From: Gemmatimonadota bacterium | Lineage (GTDB): Bacteria > Gemmatimonadota > Gemmatimonadetes > Longimicrobiales > Gaopeijiaceae | Reading direction: 5' to 3' | Assembly (NCBI GenBank): GCA_028874995.1 | Contig: JAPPGM010000139.1 | Coordinates: forward strand, 1-58,846 | Length of the DNA stretch: 58,846 nucleotides | In this document: one piece after another, positions 1 to 9,478 of the stretch | Layout of the letters: each line of letters starts with the position of its first letter | Numbering within the stretch: the stretch's first letter is position 1 | Made by a program: the position numbers and the translations under genes | The notes under the pieces: generated by a model | The model's database searches: none | What the model saw: only the letters and a program-made list of their open reading frames with translations | What the model was told of the DNA's origin: nothing

Positions 1-193
1 TGCGGTGGCTCCTTCCGGGTCCCTTCGCCATGCCTAACTCCTTGCGTGGAAGTAGGCGATGGAGGATGGATTTCGGGGTAGACGGGGTGGGTGGGGAGGG
101 TGCCGCCTCCCCGAGGCGAGCATAGAGAGCCGAGCGGGTGGCGGGGCGGATCACGCCGCGGGGTTCAGCGCATTGGCGATCCCCCCACCCCAC

Positions 194-1078
194 TCAGAAC
201 CGCAACCTCCGCTGAATATTGAACCCGAACCGCCACGATCCCGCGTCAAGAAAATCCTCGGCTGCGCCCGCCAGCGTCTGGGTCGGGTTCATCTGGTGCT
301 GATTGGTCACCACGAGCTTGAAGAAGTGGCCGCGCGTGCGGATCTCGACGCCGAATGATCCTGAATCATACTCCTGGTCCTCGCGCGCTTCGCTGAAGAT
401 CCACTCACCGAACAGGCTCCACCTGTCGTCGAGGTACAGCTGGCCGTTCATGCCGACCGAAACGGTGGCCTCCGGGTCGTGGCTCACGATCCGCGGATTC
501 CACAGCAGGGTGGGCACGGCCCCGATCGCGAAGCGGCCGGCGAACATCGCGTTGGCGATCAGCTGGGCGTAGGCCTGCATCTCGTTTTCCTCGGCCAGCT
601 CGTCGTCGCGGGCGCCGGCATCCGCGGTGCTGCCGGATGGCGGGGTGTGCTGATGACCCCCGTGATCGTCCTTTTCCACCTGCAGGTTCCACGCGATCCC
701 GGTCTGCACGGCGAACTCGATAGCGCCCGTCGGGGCGTCGAGGGCCGGTCCGGTCAGGCGCGCGTTGAGCTCGGTGTTGTCCAGGCTGTTGGACCGGAGA
801 ATCCCCACGGAGAAGTGGTCGTGGGGGGCGAAGGCCAGGCCGAGGCGGTTCAGCACGAATCCATCCAGTCCCCACAGATCGCTCGCGCCGCCCGACAAGT
901 AGCCGAACCGATGGGAAATCTCGATCAGGAAGTCTCCCGCGCTCAGTGCTCTCGCGGTCGGCAGGGTCGCCGACTGGGTGGACGCGAAGACGTTCTGGGC
1001 CGTCGCCGTGACCGGGGCAATCAGGCTCGCCAGCGGAACGCAAAGGCGGAGTAGGAACTGCTTGATCATCGGCTTCAT
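194..1078 (-). CDS. DUF5777-like outer-membrane beta-barrel protein
   Basis: The protein has about 294 residues and begins with a signal peptide (MKPMIKQFLLRLCVPLASL, then cleavage after ATAQ). I chose the ATG at 1078 because the longer reading frame puts 28 charged residues before the signal. The mature part, with phrases such as ARALSAGDFLIEISHRFG, GASDLWGLDG and RLGLAFAPHDHFSVGI, resembles the DUF5777 family of predicted beta-barrels, and the chain ends in an aromatic residue (RRLRF), as is usual for outer-membrane barrels. A His/acid-rich insertion (DDHGGHQH) sits in a loop near the middle. It is the last gene of a minus-strand series, 70 nt after the previous stop. Function is unknown; the family call rests on recognition rather than a search. 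Confidence 0.7.
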   Translation of the reverse strand: MKPMIKQFLLRLCVPLASLIAPVTATAQNVFASTQSATLPTARALSAGDFLIEISHRFGYLSGGASDLWGLDGFVLNRLGLAFAPHDHFSVGILRSNSLDNTELNARLTGPALDAPTGAIEFAVQTGIAWNLQVEKDDHGGHQHTPPSGSTADAGARDDELAEENEMQAYAQLIANAMFAGRFAIGAVPTLLWNPRIVSHDPEATVSVGMNGQLYLDDRWSLFGEWIFSEAREDQEYDSGSFGVEIRTRGHFFKLVVTNQHQMNPTQTLAGAAEDFLDAGSWRFGFNIQRRLRF

Positions 1079-1148
1079 GACGGATGAATTAATGCCGACC
1101 GCTGCCCCCGGCAACAGTCTCTCACGCCGGGAGGTTTGGGTGCACCCG

Positions 1149-3482
1149 CTAGAAAAACGCATCCCCCAACAGATGCACCCTCAGCACCGCCTCCGGCCCC
1201 CCCACCCTCCCCCGCCTCAACCCCCTCGCCACATCCAGCCGCAACGTCCCCTCCATGAACACCAGCCCCGCTCCGACCGCGTAGAAATCGTCACCATCCG
1301 CCCGCGCCCAGTCCCCGAACACCGACAACCTCAGAAACCGCAACGGCCGCTGCACGTCCACCCTGGCCATCGCGATCCGCGACGCCCGCACGGCATCCTC
1401 ATGCCCGCGAAGCCAGTCCCCCGTCTCTCCGATGCGCCACAGGTCGTGCCCGGCGGGATCACCCCACACCCTCGCTGCCCCCGCCTGCACTCCCAGCGAC
1501 ATGCGCCGCGGCAGAGGAACCACCAGCGCCCCCTCGACCAGTGCCCTCACATGCGGATTGTCGCCCGCCGAAACCCTCACGCCCGCGCCACCGCCCCCAC
1601 CCACCGACCCGGGATCCACACCACCCCACCACGGTCTCCAGCCCAGCGCGGCGCCGATCCGGTCGCGCTTGCCGTCGCCGACGACATCGATGTCCTGCTG
1701 CGCGAAGAGGCGCAGCGAGAGCCAGTTTCGGTCGCCCGCGGAAGGCAGGATGCGGACGGCGGCGCCTTGCGACCAGTGGAAGTCGGCGGGGTCGCCGGTC
1801 ACGTAGAGGCCGGGAGAACCGTCGCCGCCGCCACCCACGTCTCCGCTTCGCAGCGAACGGTAGAAGGAGACCAGGATCCGGCGGCGGGGATGGTCGCGCC
1901 GCAGGGTGAGGTCGACGTCCGGAATGTCCAGGCCGCCGGTCGCGACCTTCGCCGTGAGCACGGCCGCCCCCCAGCTGAAGTCGCGGTGGAGGCGCGTACC
2001 CACCGACAGCCGCTCCACGGGGTTGTAGCGCAGCAGCCTGAGCGTCTTGCCGGGCGGTTGGAAGAACCAGGGACTCGCGGCCTCTTCGGCGTCGCCGCCC
2101 TCGCCGGTCCCGATGGCCTCCAGCTCCGACGCGATCCCGGCCAGGGTGGCTTCGTCGAAAGCACGGTCTTCATCCCAGAACGATGGCGGGAGCAGGTCGC
2201 TGGCGGTCAGCGCCACGCGGTCGGCGGGAGTGATCGTCACCGTCTCCGCGGGATCGCCGGACTCGACTTCGCCACCGATGCTGTCGCCCTCGTGGCTCCA
2301 CAGCCGCAGGGCTTCCGCGGCCGAGGCCGGCGTTCCCGCAACGGCAATCGTCCCGCGCTCGCTGATCTCCTCGATCTCCACAGCCCAGTCGATGGTCACC
2401 GGGGAGCTCGGAGGCACAAAATCGGTGGCGTTGACCCCCTCGTTGATGCCCACGTATCCCGTCCACTTCACACTTCGCGGGAGCCAGTGGCGCATATCCC
2501 AAAGTCCGTAGTCCGCCACGACCGCCGTGATGTCCATCTCCATCCGCGGCATCGTCTCGTTGATCACACCGCCCAGGAGCCGGTCGAGGAAGCGGGGGAG
2601 ACCCTCCTCCGAACTCGACTCCAGCGCGCTGTCCTGCACGTTCACGCCGAATCCGAGGCTTCTGCTGCCGAGCCTGACCCTCCAGGACATCTCCCTGTCC
2701 ACCTTCTTGGCCAGCCGGTAGGCGACGCGCGCGATCGCGTGGGACTCCGGGTCGATCCAGATGATCGCGGACACGAGCCGGATGCTGCGATAGCGCGGGA
2801 TGGCGGTGACCGCGACCGCCCGCACCACCTCGCCATCTTCGAGTTGCAAGGTGAGCGTGTCGCCCGACCGGAACTGGTAGTGGCGCTCCGACTCGGGTTC
2901 GAGTGGGCTGCGCATCGTGACGGCCGCGTTCCTCGGCCCCGCGAACATCGCGATGCCGAAGTTGAAGGGATCACCCACCGGATCGGCCGCGAAACGCTCC
3001 GCGCGCAGTCCGGGGAAGAACTCGGTGTCGCCGGCGCCGAGGCCGGGACGGCGGAAGCGGGTACCCAGAACGTGCACGATGTTGGGCTCCGTGCGGGACC
3101 ACCTCACGCGCACCGCGCGCTCTCCGCTCACCCATGGACGGTCGCGCCGGAAGCTGGGCGCCTCCATCGCGACCCGTTCCCGGATCACCGCCGTGTAGGC
3201 GTCGATGGCAAGGCGTGAGGTGTCGCGGGCGGCCTTCGCGCCGAGGATGAGGCGGCGGGCGGTTTCGTCGAGGTAGGCGTCCTGGGGAGGGTCGGAGGGG
3301 AGGGTGTCGGGGGACTGTGCGGAGGCGGTGCCGGGTGGGCCGAGGGCGAGGAGGAGGAGGGGGATGGGGATGAGTCCGCAGGAGAATCCCCTCGGGAACC
3401 GAGAGCGGATAAGCACCGGGAGAAGCGGTAGCCGGCTTTGTGGGGCCGCTTCCCGTTGCCAGTCGCGACGGCGGGTCACCAA
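1149..3482 (-). CDS. tandem outer-membrane protein family, paralogue A
   Basis: A large secreted protein of up to 777 residues, paralogous to the two genes upstream. The N-terminal hydrophobic stretch (LIPIPLLLLALGPPGTASAQ) looks like a signal peptide, preceded by a long basic region, so the true start may lie downstream of the TTG/GTG codons at 3482/3479. Conserved blocks are DAYLDETARRLI..A, FRRDRPWVSGERA, PRYRSIRLV..IIWIDPESHA and, in the C-terminal half, alternating strands such as RPLRFLRLSVFGDWARADG, ending in DAFF as expected for a barrel. The first half, with its IDPES.A..RVAYR pattern, may adopt a LolA-like or DUF5686-like fold; that is a guess. I cannot name a substrate. Confidence 0.75.
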   Translation of the reverse strand: MVTRRRDWQREAAPQSRLPLLPVLIRSRFPRGFSCGLIPIPLLLLALGPPGTASAQSPDTLPSDPPQDAYLDETARRLILGAKAARDTSRLAIDAYTAVIRERVAMEAPSFRRDRPWVSGERAVRVRWSRTEPNIVHVLGTRFRRPGLGAGDTEFFPGLRAERFAADPVGDPFNFGIAMFAGPRNAAVTMRSPLEPESERHYQFRSGDTLTLQLEDGEVVRAVAVTAIPRYRSIRLVSAIIWIDPESHAIARVAYRLAKKVDREMSWRVRLGSRSLGFGVNVQDSALESSSEEGLPRFLDRLLGGVINETMPRMEMDITAVVADYGLWDMRHWLPRSVKWTGYVGINEGVNATDFVPPSSPVTIDWAVEIEEISERGTIAVAGTPASAAEALRLWSHEGDSIGGEVESGDPAETVTITPADRVALTASDLLPPSFWDEDRAFDEATLAGIASELEAIGTGEGGDAEEAASPWFFQPPGKTLRLLRYNPVERLSVGTRLHRDFSWGAAVLTAKVATGGLDIPDVDLTLRRDHPRRRILVSFYRSLRSGDVGGGGDGSPGLYVTGDPADFHWSQGAAVRILPSAGDRNWLSLRLFAQQDIDVVGDGKRDRIGAALGWRPWWGGVDPGSVGGGGGAGVRVSAGDNPHVRALVEGALVVPLPRRMSLGVQAGAARVWGDPAGHDLWRIGETGDWLRGHEDAVRASRIAMARVDVQRPLRFLRLSVFGDWARADGDDFYAVGAGLVFMEGTLRLDVARGLRRGRVGGPEAVLRVHLLGDAFF

Positions 3483-3524
3483 GACCTGAGCATCGGCTAA
3501 AGTTGACTAGATAATCTGACTAAG

Positions 3525-5783
3525 TTAGAAGAACGTGAATCCCCTGGGGTGGACCCTCCACCCCGTTCGGGACGGACCCTCGCGGCCGCAATCGAGGCCC
3601 TTGGCGACATCGAAGCGCAACAGCCCGTCCATGAAGACCAGCCCCGTCCCGACCGCGCAGTAGTCCGCGCCCTCGGCCGACGCCCAGTCTCCGAACACCG
3701 ACAGATGCAAGAAGCGAACCGACCGCTGCAGGTCCACCCGCCCCATCCAGGTCCGCGATGTTTCCACCGTGCCCGAATGCCCGCGGATCCAGTTTCCGCT
3801 CACCCCGACGTCCCACAGGTCCTGCGGCGCGGGATCGCCCCACACGCCGGCCATCCCCCCCTGCACCCCGAGCGACAGCCCACCCACCAGGGGAACCACC
3901 ACAGCACCCTCGACGAGGGCCTTTACGTGTGGGTCGTCACCCGCCGATCCCCGCACGATCACGCTCCCGCCCCCACCCGCCGTCCCATCCCCGAAGGCAC
4001 CCCACCACGGCTTCCACTCCACCGCGCCACCCACGCGGTCGCGCACCGCGTCGGTCTCGATGTCGCCGTCCCGCTCCGCGAAGACGCTGAGCGACAGACG
4101 AGTTCGCTTGCCGTTGCCGGGTGTGAACCGAAGCGACGCCCCGTGCGTCCAGTGGAAGTTCACCGAATCGGCGACGCGCACGAAATAGCCCGTCCACCCC
4201 TCGAGCCCGCCGATGCCCAGGGCGCCCGCGCGCAGCTGGCGGTACACCGAAAACTGCGTTCTGCGCTTCGGATGATCGTGTTGCAGGGTGAAGTCCATGT
4301 CCGGGACCGCCCACCCGCTGGTCGGGATCCGCACCGTCAGCGCCGATCGCCACCAGCCGAAGTCGCGCCGCACGACCCCACCCGCCGAATACCCCTCGAT
4401 CGGCGTGTAGCGCATGAGGCCGAGCGCCATTCCGGGGGGGAAGAAGAACCACGGGTTGGCGGCCTCGCTGCGGTCGCCGCCCTGTCCGGTACCGATGGCG
4501 GCGAGCTCCTCCGAGATTGCCGAATTGTCCCGCCACACGGACGGGCTGTCCTGCCAGATGGACGGGGGGAGGAGGCCGGGGCGGTCGGTGGGCGTGGACG
4601 GGTGGGCGAGAGCGGATGTGTCGGCGAGGGCGGTCGTGTCGGTGGGAAGAGGCGAGTCGGTGGGATCGGCCGGGTCCCGGGGGTCTGTCGGCAAGGAGGC
4701 GAGACCTTCGCCGGCGGCGCGAACATCCTCGAAGTCCAGCACCCAGTCCGCGCTGAAGGGCACACCCGGCGGGACGAACGCGGTCGCGCTCATGATCTCC
4801 CACGCCATGTGCCCGTCCCACCGCACGCGCCGCGGCAACCAGTGCCGTCCCTCCCACGGCGCGAAGTCCACCACGACCGCGGCGAGGTCGATCTCGAGCT
4901 TCGCGGCCATGCGGTAGGCGGATATGTTGATCAGCCGCGCGACGAGGCCCGGGGGTGGGGCGGAGGAATCGTCGCCGGGGGCGCCACCGCCTTCGCCGCC
5001 GTCGATCCAGACGCGCGGGTCCCACTTGCCGCCGTGTATCGCCCGTCCCCGCATCTCGCGGTCGACGCGCTTGGCGGGTCGGTAGGCGACGCGTACGAGG
5101 GCGTGCGACACCGGGTCGATCCACACGATGGCCGCGACGAGGCGGATGCTGCGGTAGCGTGGAATCACGGTGACGGCGACCGCGTCGGTCGCGTCGGCGC
5201 CGTCCACGGGCAGGCGGGTAGTATCACCCGAGCGGAACTGGTAGTATCGCTCCGCGTCCGCGCCGAGCGGGTCGCGTACATTGATGGCATCGGCGCCGAA
5301 GGCCGCACCGATCGGGGGACCGGCCCCGTAGACGAAGGGGTTGCCGAACGGATCGGCGGCAAGGTGTCCCGCGTGCAGTTCCGGGAAGGCGCGGGCGAGG
5401 CGGCCGGGTGCCAGGCCGTTGCGGCGGAAGCGGGCGTCCAGGACGTGCACCTCGCCAGGGTCGCCGCGCGACCAGCGTACCCGGGCGGCGCGCTCCCCGC
5501 TCACCCAGGGACGGTCGCGCCGGAAGGTGGGAAATACGAAGCCGACACGTTCCCGGACGAGGGCCGTGTAGGACCCGATGGCCGGCCGCGCGGTGTCGCG
5601 GGCGTGGCGGGCACCGACGATGAGGCGGCGGGCGGTCTCGTCGAGGTAGGCGTCCCGGGCGATGGTGGCCGGAACGGGGTTTGGAGGTTGCGCGGTGAGG
5701 TTGCCGGGCAGAGAGCATGCCAGGACAAGAAGGGCTGGGAGCGTCCGCCGACCGAACTGCCGGCGACGGCTCGGCGGCTTCAT
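3525..5783 (-). CDS. tandem outer-membrane protein family, paralogue B
   Basis: About 752 residues from ATG 5783, chosen because MKPPSRRRQFGRRTLPALLV followed by LACSLPGNLTAQ forms a good signal peptide. It shares with its neighbours the blocks DAYLDETARRLIVGARHARDT, TFRRDRPWVSGERAARVRWS, PRYRSIRLVAAIVWIDP, RVAYRPAKRVDREM, NPWFFFPPG, RRDFGWWRS, RGSAGDDPHVKALVEGAVVVPL and GDPAPQDLWD, and it ends in TFF. A Pro/Thr/Asp-rich low-complexity linker (about 4590-4700) separates the N-terminal domain from the predicted barrel; paralogue A lacks it. The three copies clearly arose by tandem duplication and have diverged strongly. Role unknown; an outer-membrane location is inferred from strand pattern and C-terminus. 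Confidence 0.75.
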   Translation of the reverse strand: MKPPSRRRQFGRRTLPALLVLACSLPGNLTAQPPNPVPATIARDAYLDETARRLIVGARHARDTARPAIGSYTALVRERVGFVFPTFRRDRPWVSGERAARVRWSRGDPGEVHVLDARFRRNGLAPGRLARAFPELHAGHLAADPFGNPFVYGAGPPIGAAFGADAINVRDPLGADAERYYQFRSGDTTRLPVDGADATDAVAVTVIPRYRSIRLVAAIVWIDPVSHALVRVAYRPAKRVDREMRGRAIHGGKWDPRVWIDGGEGGGAPGDDSSAPPPGLVARLINISAYRMAAKLEIDLAAVVVDFAPWEGRHWLPRRVRWDGHMAWEIMSATAFVPPGVPFSADWVLDFEDVRAAGEGLASLPTDPRDPADPTDSPLPTDTTALADTSALAHPSTPTDRPGLLPPSIWQDSPSVWRDNSAISEELAAIGTGQGGDRSEAANPWFFFPPGMALGLMRYTPIEGYSAGGVVRRDFGWWRSALTVRIPTSGWAVPDMDFTLQHDHPKRRTQFSVYRQLRAGALGIGGLEGWTGYFVRVADSVNFHWTHGASLRFTPGNGKRTRLSLSVFAERDGDIETDAVRDRVGGAVEWKPWWGAFGDGTAGGGGSVIVRGSAGDDPHVKALVEGAVVVPLVGGLSLGVQGGMAGVWGDPAPQDLWDVGVSGNWIRGHSGTVETSRTWMGRVDLQRSVRFLHLSVFGDWASAEGADYCAVGTGLVFMDGLLRFDVAKGLDCGREGPSRTGWRVHPRGFTFF

Positions 5784-5871
5784 GAGGTGCCTCGCCTCAT
5801 CAAAAGAAGACCTGTGCACCAGCAATGGACCGCTGAGCGTCCTCGCCAGCTTCATGAAGCGCCCGAGCTCA

Positions 5872-8070
5872 TCAAAACAGATTGTCCATCAGCACATGAA
5901 TGCGGAAACCCCGTTCGGGGCCGCCTTCGCGTTCCGCAGTAAGCCCCTGGGCAAAGTCGACGCGAAGCAGCCCGTCAAGCAGGACCAGGCCCGCGCCGGC
6001 CGCGTAGTAGTCCTCGCCCTCGGCCCTCGCCCAGTCGCCGAAGAGGGACAGGCGCGCGTAGCGGACCGGGAACTGGAGGTCGGCGCGCCCCATCCAGGCC
6101 CGCGCGGTCTCGACCGCGTCGGCATGTCCGCGCAGAAATGCTCCGGTCGCACCGAGATCCCACAGGTCCTGCGGGGCCGGGTCGCCGGAGACATTGGCGA
6201 AGCCGGCCTGGAGGCCCAGCGAGATGCGGGCGGCCAGCGGGACGAGAAGCCCGCCTTCGATCACGGTCCTCACGTGGGCGTTGTCGCCCGCCGATCCGCG
6301 CACGCTCACGGTGCCGCCCGCGCCGATCGATTCCTGGCCCATTCCGCCCCACCACGGCCTCCATTCGAGGGCGGCGCCGATCCGGGTCCGTTCGTGGCCG
6401 GTCTCGTCGTCGCCGTCGTTGGTGCGGACCGCGGCCGCATGGTCGTGTTCGGTGCCGTTCCCGTCCTCATGGTCATGGTCATGCCCGGTCTCGATCACTT
6501 CGTCCCGCTCGGCGAAGAGGCCCAGCGAAAGGCCGAGGCGGTCGCCGCTGCCGGACAGGAAGCGCAGTGCGGCGCCTGTCGACCGGTGGAAGTCGAGGGA
6601 ATCGCTCTCGAGGATGAGCGGGAGGGGGAAGCCGTCGATGCCGCCCGCGCCCAGCGCCCCGGTGCGAAGCGAGCGGTACATGGAGAACTGGGTCCGCAGG
6701 CCGGGGCGGTCGCGCTGGAAGGTGAGGTCGAGGTCGGGGACTTCCTTCCATTCGCGGGTGGCGGCGCGCACGGTGAGGACCGACCGCCACCAGCCGAAGT
6801 CGCGCCGCATCTGGGCGCCGATCGACACGCCCTCGACGGGGTTGTAGCGCACGAGGTTGAGGGTCCAGATGGGGGGGTAGAGGTACCAGGGACTGGCGGC
6901 CTGGCCGGTGTCGCCGCCGTCGCCGTTGCCGATGGCGGCGAGGGTGTTGCCGAGGGCGAGGGCGTCGTCCCGGGCGCGGGCCGGGTTCCACTCTTCGCTG
7001 CCGTCGGCGGGTTCCGGCGGGTCCAGGGTCCAGTCGATGACGAAGGGGAGGGTGGGAACGACGGATCCGGTCGCGGTGACGCTCTCGATGCCGGTGTAGC
7101 CGGTCCATTGTGCCTGGCGCGGCAGCCAGTGCCCGGGCTGGGCGGGCGCGAAGTCGACGGTGACCGCTGAAATGTCGGTCTCGATGCCGAGGAGGACGGC
7201 CGTGAAGGTCTCGTTGATGAGCTGGCCGAACCAGCCGGGCTGGGCGGCGGGCGGGTCCGTGGCCGGGGCGTCGTCGTCGACTGAGACGTCGAGTCCCAGC
7301 CACCAGCCGCCGGCTTCGCGGAGGACGCCGACGATCTCGTGATCGATGCGCTTGGCGGGACGATAGGCGGTGCGCACGAGGGCGAATGTCTCAGGGTCGA
7401 TCCACATGATCGCGGCGACCAGGCGGATGCTGCGGTAGCGGGGGATCGCGGTGACGGCGACGGTCTCGACGGTCTGGCCGTTGTGAAGCTGAAGTGTGGT
7501 ATTACCGTTTGAGCGAAATTGGTAATACCGTTCGGCATCGGGGCCGAGGGGGCTGTGGATGGCGGTGGTGGCCGCGTCGCCCCCCATGAAGGGGGCGAGG
7601 CCGAGGGAGAAGGGATCGGCGAGAGGGTCCACCGGCAGGTGACCGGCGCGCAGGCCCTGGAAGTAGCGGGGTCTGGAGGGGCCGAGGCCGGGGTGGCGGA
7701 AGTGTTCGTCGAGCAGGTCGAGGGTGGGCGGTGCCGAGCGCGACCAACGGGCGTCGAGGACGCGTTCGCCGCGCATCCAGGGGCGGTCGCGGCGGCTGGT
7801 GGGGGCGTCGAAGGAGAGGCGTTCGCGGACGAGGGCGGCGTGGGTGGTGATGGCTCGCCGGGTGGCGTCGAGGGCGGCGCGGGCGCCGGGAACGAGGCGG
7901 GCGGCGGTCTCGTCGAGGTAGGCGTCCCATGTGGGGGCGCCGGGATCGGGGGGCTGCGCGAGGGCGGGGTGGGGTGGGGTGGCGGGGAGGAGGAGGACGG
8001 CGAAGAGGATGGTGGCCGGGACGATGATGGTCCGCGGGATGCCGGTCTGGAGGATTCGGCGGGGATTCAA
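5872..8070 (-). CDS. tandem outer-membrane protein family, paralogue C, with His-rich loop
   Basis: About 732 residues from a TTG codon at 8070 that overlaps the upstream stop as TTGA. A GGAG sequence lies 7 nt upstream of the TTG, and the product then starts directly with a signal peptide (NPRRILQTGIPRTIIVPATI, then LFAVLLLPATPP and cleavage near LAQ). The family blocks (DAYLDETAARLVPGARAALD, RRDRPWMRGERVLDARWSRS, PRYRSIRLVAAIMWIDPETF, RRDFGWWRSVLTVR, GDPAPQDLWD) are all present and the chain ends in NLF. Unlike its paralogues it carries a His/Asp/Glu-rich insertion (HDHDHEDGNGTEHDH) between predicted strands, which could bind metal. Overlap with the zinc-ribbon gene suggests translational coupling. 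Confidence 0.75.
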   Translation of the reverse strand: MNPRRILQTGIPRTIIVPATILFAVLLLPATPPHPALAQPPDPGAPTWDAYLDETAARLVPGARAALDATRRAITTHAALVRERLSFDAPTSRRDRPWMRGERVLDARWSRSAPPTLDLLDEHFRHPGLGPSRPRYFQGLRAGHLPVDPLADPFSLGLAPFMGGDAATTAIHSPLGPDAERYYQFRSNGNTTLQLHNGQTVETVAVTAIPRYRSIRLVAAIMWIDPETFALVRTAYRPAKRIDHEIVGVLREAGGWWLGLDVSVDDDAPATDPPAAQPGWFGQLINETFTAVLLGIETDISAVTVDFAPAQPGHWLPRQAQWTGYTGIESVTATGSVVPTLPFVIDWTLDPPEPADGSEEWNPARARDDALALGNTLAAIGNGDGGDTGQAASPWYLYPPIWTLNLVRYNPVEGVSIGAQMRRDFGWWRSVLTVRAATREWKEVPDLDLTFQRDRPGLRTQFSMYRSLRTGALGAGGIDGFPLPLILESDSLDFHRSTGAALRFLSGSGDRLGLSLGLFAERDEVIETGHDHDHEDGNGTEHDHAAAVRTNDGDDETGHERTRIGAALEWRPWWGGMGQESIGAGGTVSVRGSAGDNAHVRTVIEGGLLVPLAARISLGLQAGFANVSGDPAPQDLWDLGATGAFLRGHADAVETARAWMGRADLQFPVRYARLSLFGDWARAEGEDYYAAGAGLVLLDGLLRVDFAQGLTAEREGGPERGFRIHVLMDNLF

Positions 8071-9107
8071 GGTTCCACTCCGTGTCGGTTGAAGAATTCG
8101 TCGGTGTGCGCCGGCAGGAGGAGATCGTCGGAGATGGCCGCGATCTCTTCCGCCTCCCTCCACGCCTGCTCAAGGATCCAGAGTTCGCCTTCCAGTGCCC
8201 TGCGCTCCTGTTCCTCGTGGAGGGACATTTCGAGCGCGAGGCGGGTGGGTTTGGGCATGTTGAAGACATACCCCTGGCTGCCCTGCCAGTTGCGGTGTTC
8301 CCTCTTGGCCAACGCGGTCAGGAAGCGGCTGGGATGGCCGCTTGATTCGATCTCCTGGACGGCACGCTGGATGGACCACCGGGAACCGCCCGAGCCGTTC
8401 AGATGAGGGACGATGGCGGCCCCAACGCGGCGGGCGTCCTCGCCCTCGAAGCGGGCTTTCCGCCGGATCCGGTTGATCTCTAGTCCGAAGCCCATGTCGT
8501 CGTCGCTGGGCAATACGCGTACCGCCTTCAAACCGTCGTCGCCGGCCTCTTCGCCGACCCGGACCTTGGCCAGTGTACGGAGGTTGCTCCAGGCGATGTA
8601 GGGCCACACTGCGACGATGGAAGCCCAGCCGACTACAACGGGCCAGGTAATCTGCAGCGACCACATCACAGCCGACCCCGCAGCAGCACCCGCTCCGCCA
8701 AGCATACTCATCCGCATCCGCCGCCGGAACTGGTCCCCGTACCTCCATGCAGCAAACTCACCCCGAGGCGGCTTTCCGATCCGCACCAGATCCAGTCCTT
8801 CCCGGTGGCGCGCGATGCCGATGTTCTCGGTCGAGGTCCGCGTCCGCGTCTCGCGGAAGACGCGCTCACAGTCCTCCACCGCCTCCCAGCGCTCCTCAAG
8901 CGGGGTCAGGTTCCAGCGCTGGCACTTCCTGCACACCACCCAGAGCCGCCCTTTGGCCGCGTCGAAGGCAAGCCTGCGGCCGACGGGGAAGGACTCGATC
9001 ACCTCGTTGGATTCGAGTGGCTTCTTGCAGAACATACAGGTCTGGTACACGGGCTCTCCGGTGGGGGGCCGGGCGCGACGTTGGGGTGCCGCGTTCGGAA
9101 GATGCAT
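8067..9107 (-). CDS. zinc-ribbon membrane protein of unknown function
   Basis: About 346 residues from ATG 9107; an alternative non-ATG start at 9143 exists and neither has a clear ribosome-binding site. Near the N-terminus two CxxC pairs (CMFC and, about 40 residues later, CRKC) form a likely zinc ribbon. A hydrophobic hairpin in the middle (AGAAAGSAVMWSLQ..WPVVVGWASIVAVWPYIAW) predicts two membrane segments, with a soluble helical region after it rich in Glu and Arg. It is the first gene of the minus-strand run and overlaps paralogue C by four bases, so it may help make, control or assemble the outer-membrane proteins; that is inference. I do not recognise the family. Confidence 0.65.
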   Translation of the reverse strand: MHLPNAAPQRRARPPTGEPVYQTCMFCKKPLESNEVIESFPVGRRLAFDAAKGRLWVVCRKCQRWNLTPLEERWEAVEDCERVFRETRTRTSTENIGIARHREGLDLVRIGKPPRGEFAAWRYGDQFRRRMRMSMLGGAGAAAGSAVMWSLQITWPVVVGWASIVAVWPYIAWSNLRTLAKVRVGEEAGDDGLKAVRVLPSDDDMGFGLEINRIRRKARFEGEDARRVGAAIVPHLNGSGGSRWSIQRAVQEIESSGHPSRFLTALAKREHRNWQGSQGYVFNMPKPTRLALEMSLHEEQERRALEGELWILEQAWREAEEIAAISDDLLLPAHTDEFFNRHGVEP

Positions 9108-9320
9108 CCGCGAAGGTGATCCGGTCCAGCTTCCGTCTTCCACCGACAGTGTCTGATGGCATTGGACCCTCTCCCGGAACCAGGTGGCGTGGCTCCACTT
9201 TCACTGCCCGAAATCCGTCATGGGCGGTGGCCCACCAAGTGGTCCAGCTCTTCGAGAGGTTCGTGGTATCCTTGGCCACTGGAAGTCGCCAGGTGCGTCC
9301 GCGTGCTTTGTGGGCGAGCA

Positions 9321-9389
9321 TGACAGGAACAACATCCCCCTCATTTGGTAGGCGCAGAAAGGCGACGGCACCCCCCAATATTGGTGGGG
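9321..9389 (+). promoter_or_regulatory. bipartite operator-like motif, copy 1 (upstream of LuxR 1)
   Basis: The directional element CCCCCTCATTTGGTAGGCGC lies at 9336-9355 and points towards the regulator starting at 9479. A near-palindrome with perfect core CCAATATTGG inside a C-rich/G-rich frame lies at 9369-9389. The sequence before the first element (TGACA, GGAA, CATCC) is also shared with the copy at 13637-13673. The region separates divergent genes. Regulatory function is inferred from recurrence. Confidence 0.5.
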
Positions 9390-9478
9390 ATCGCTCGGAA
9401 TGAGACTGGTGACGGGCGACCACGATGAACCAGGATGGGGTCATCGGCATTGAGCAATCTGTAGAGTAGGGAGGGGTC

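Noticed and set aside
3500-3530. AT-rich word TTGACTAGATAATCTGACTAA between paralogues A and B
   Set aside because: It could be a promoter or toxin-antitoxin-style operator, but it is a single copy, the repeats are imperfect, and no such genes are near.
978-5942. Plus-strand open frames opposite the outer-membrane paralogues
   Set aside because: Low-complexity Arg/Pro-rich translations mirror the minus-strand genes; no start signals or domains.
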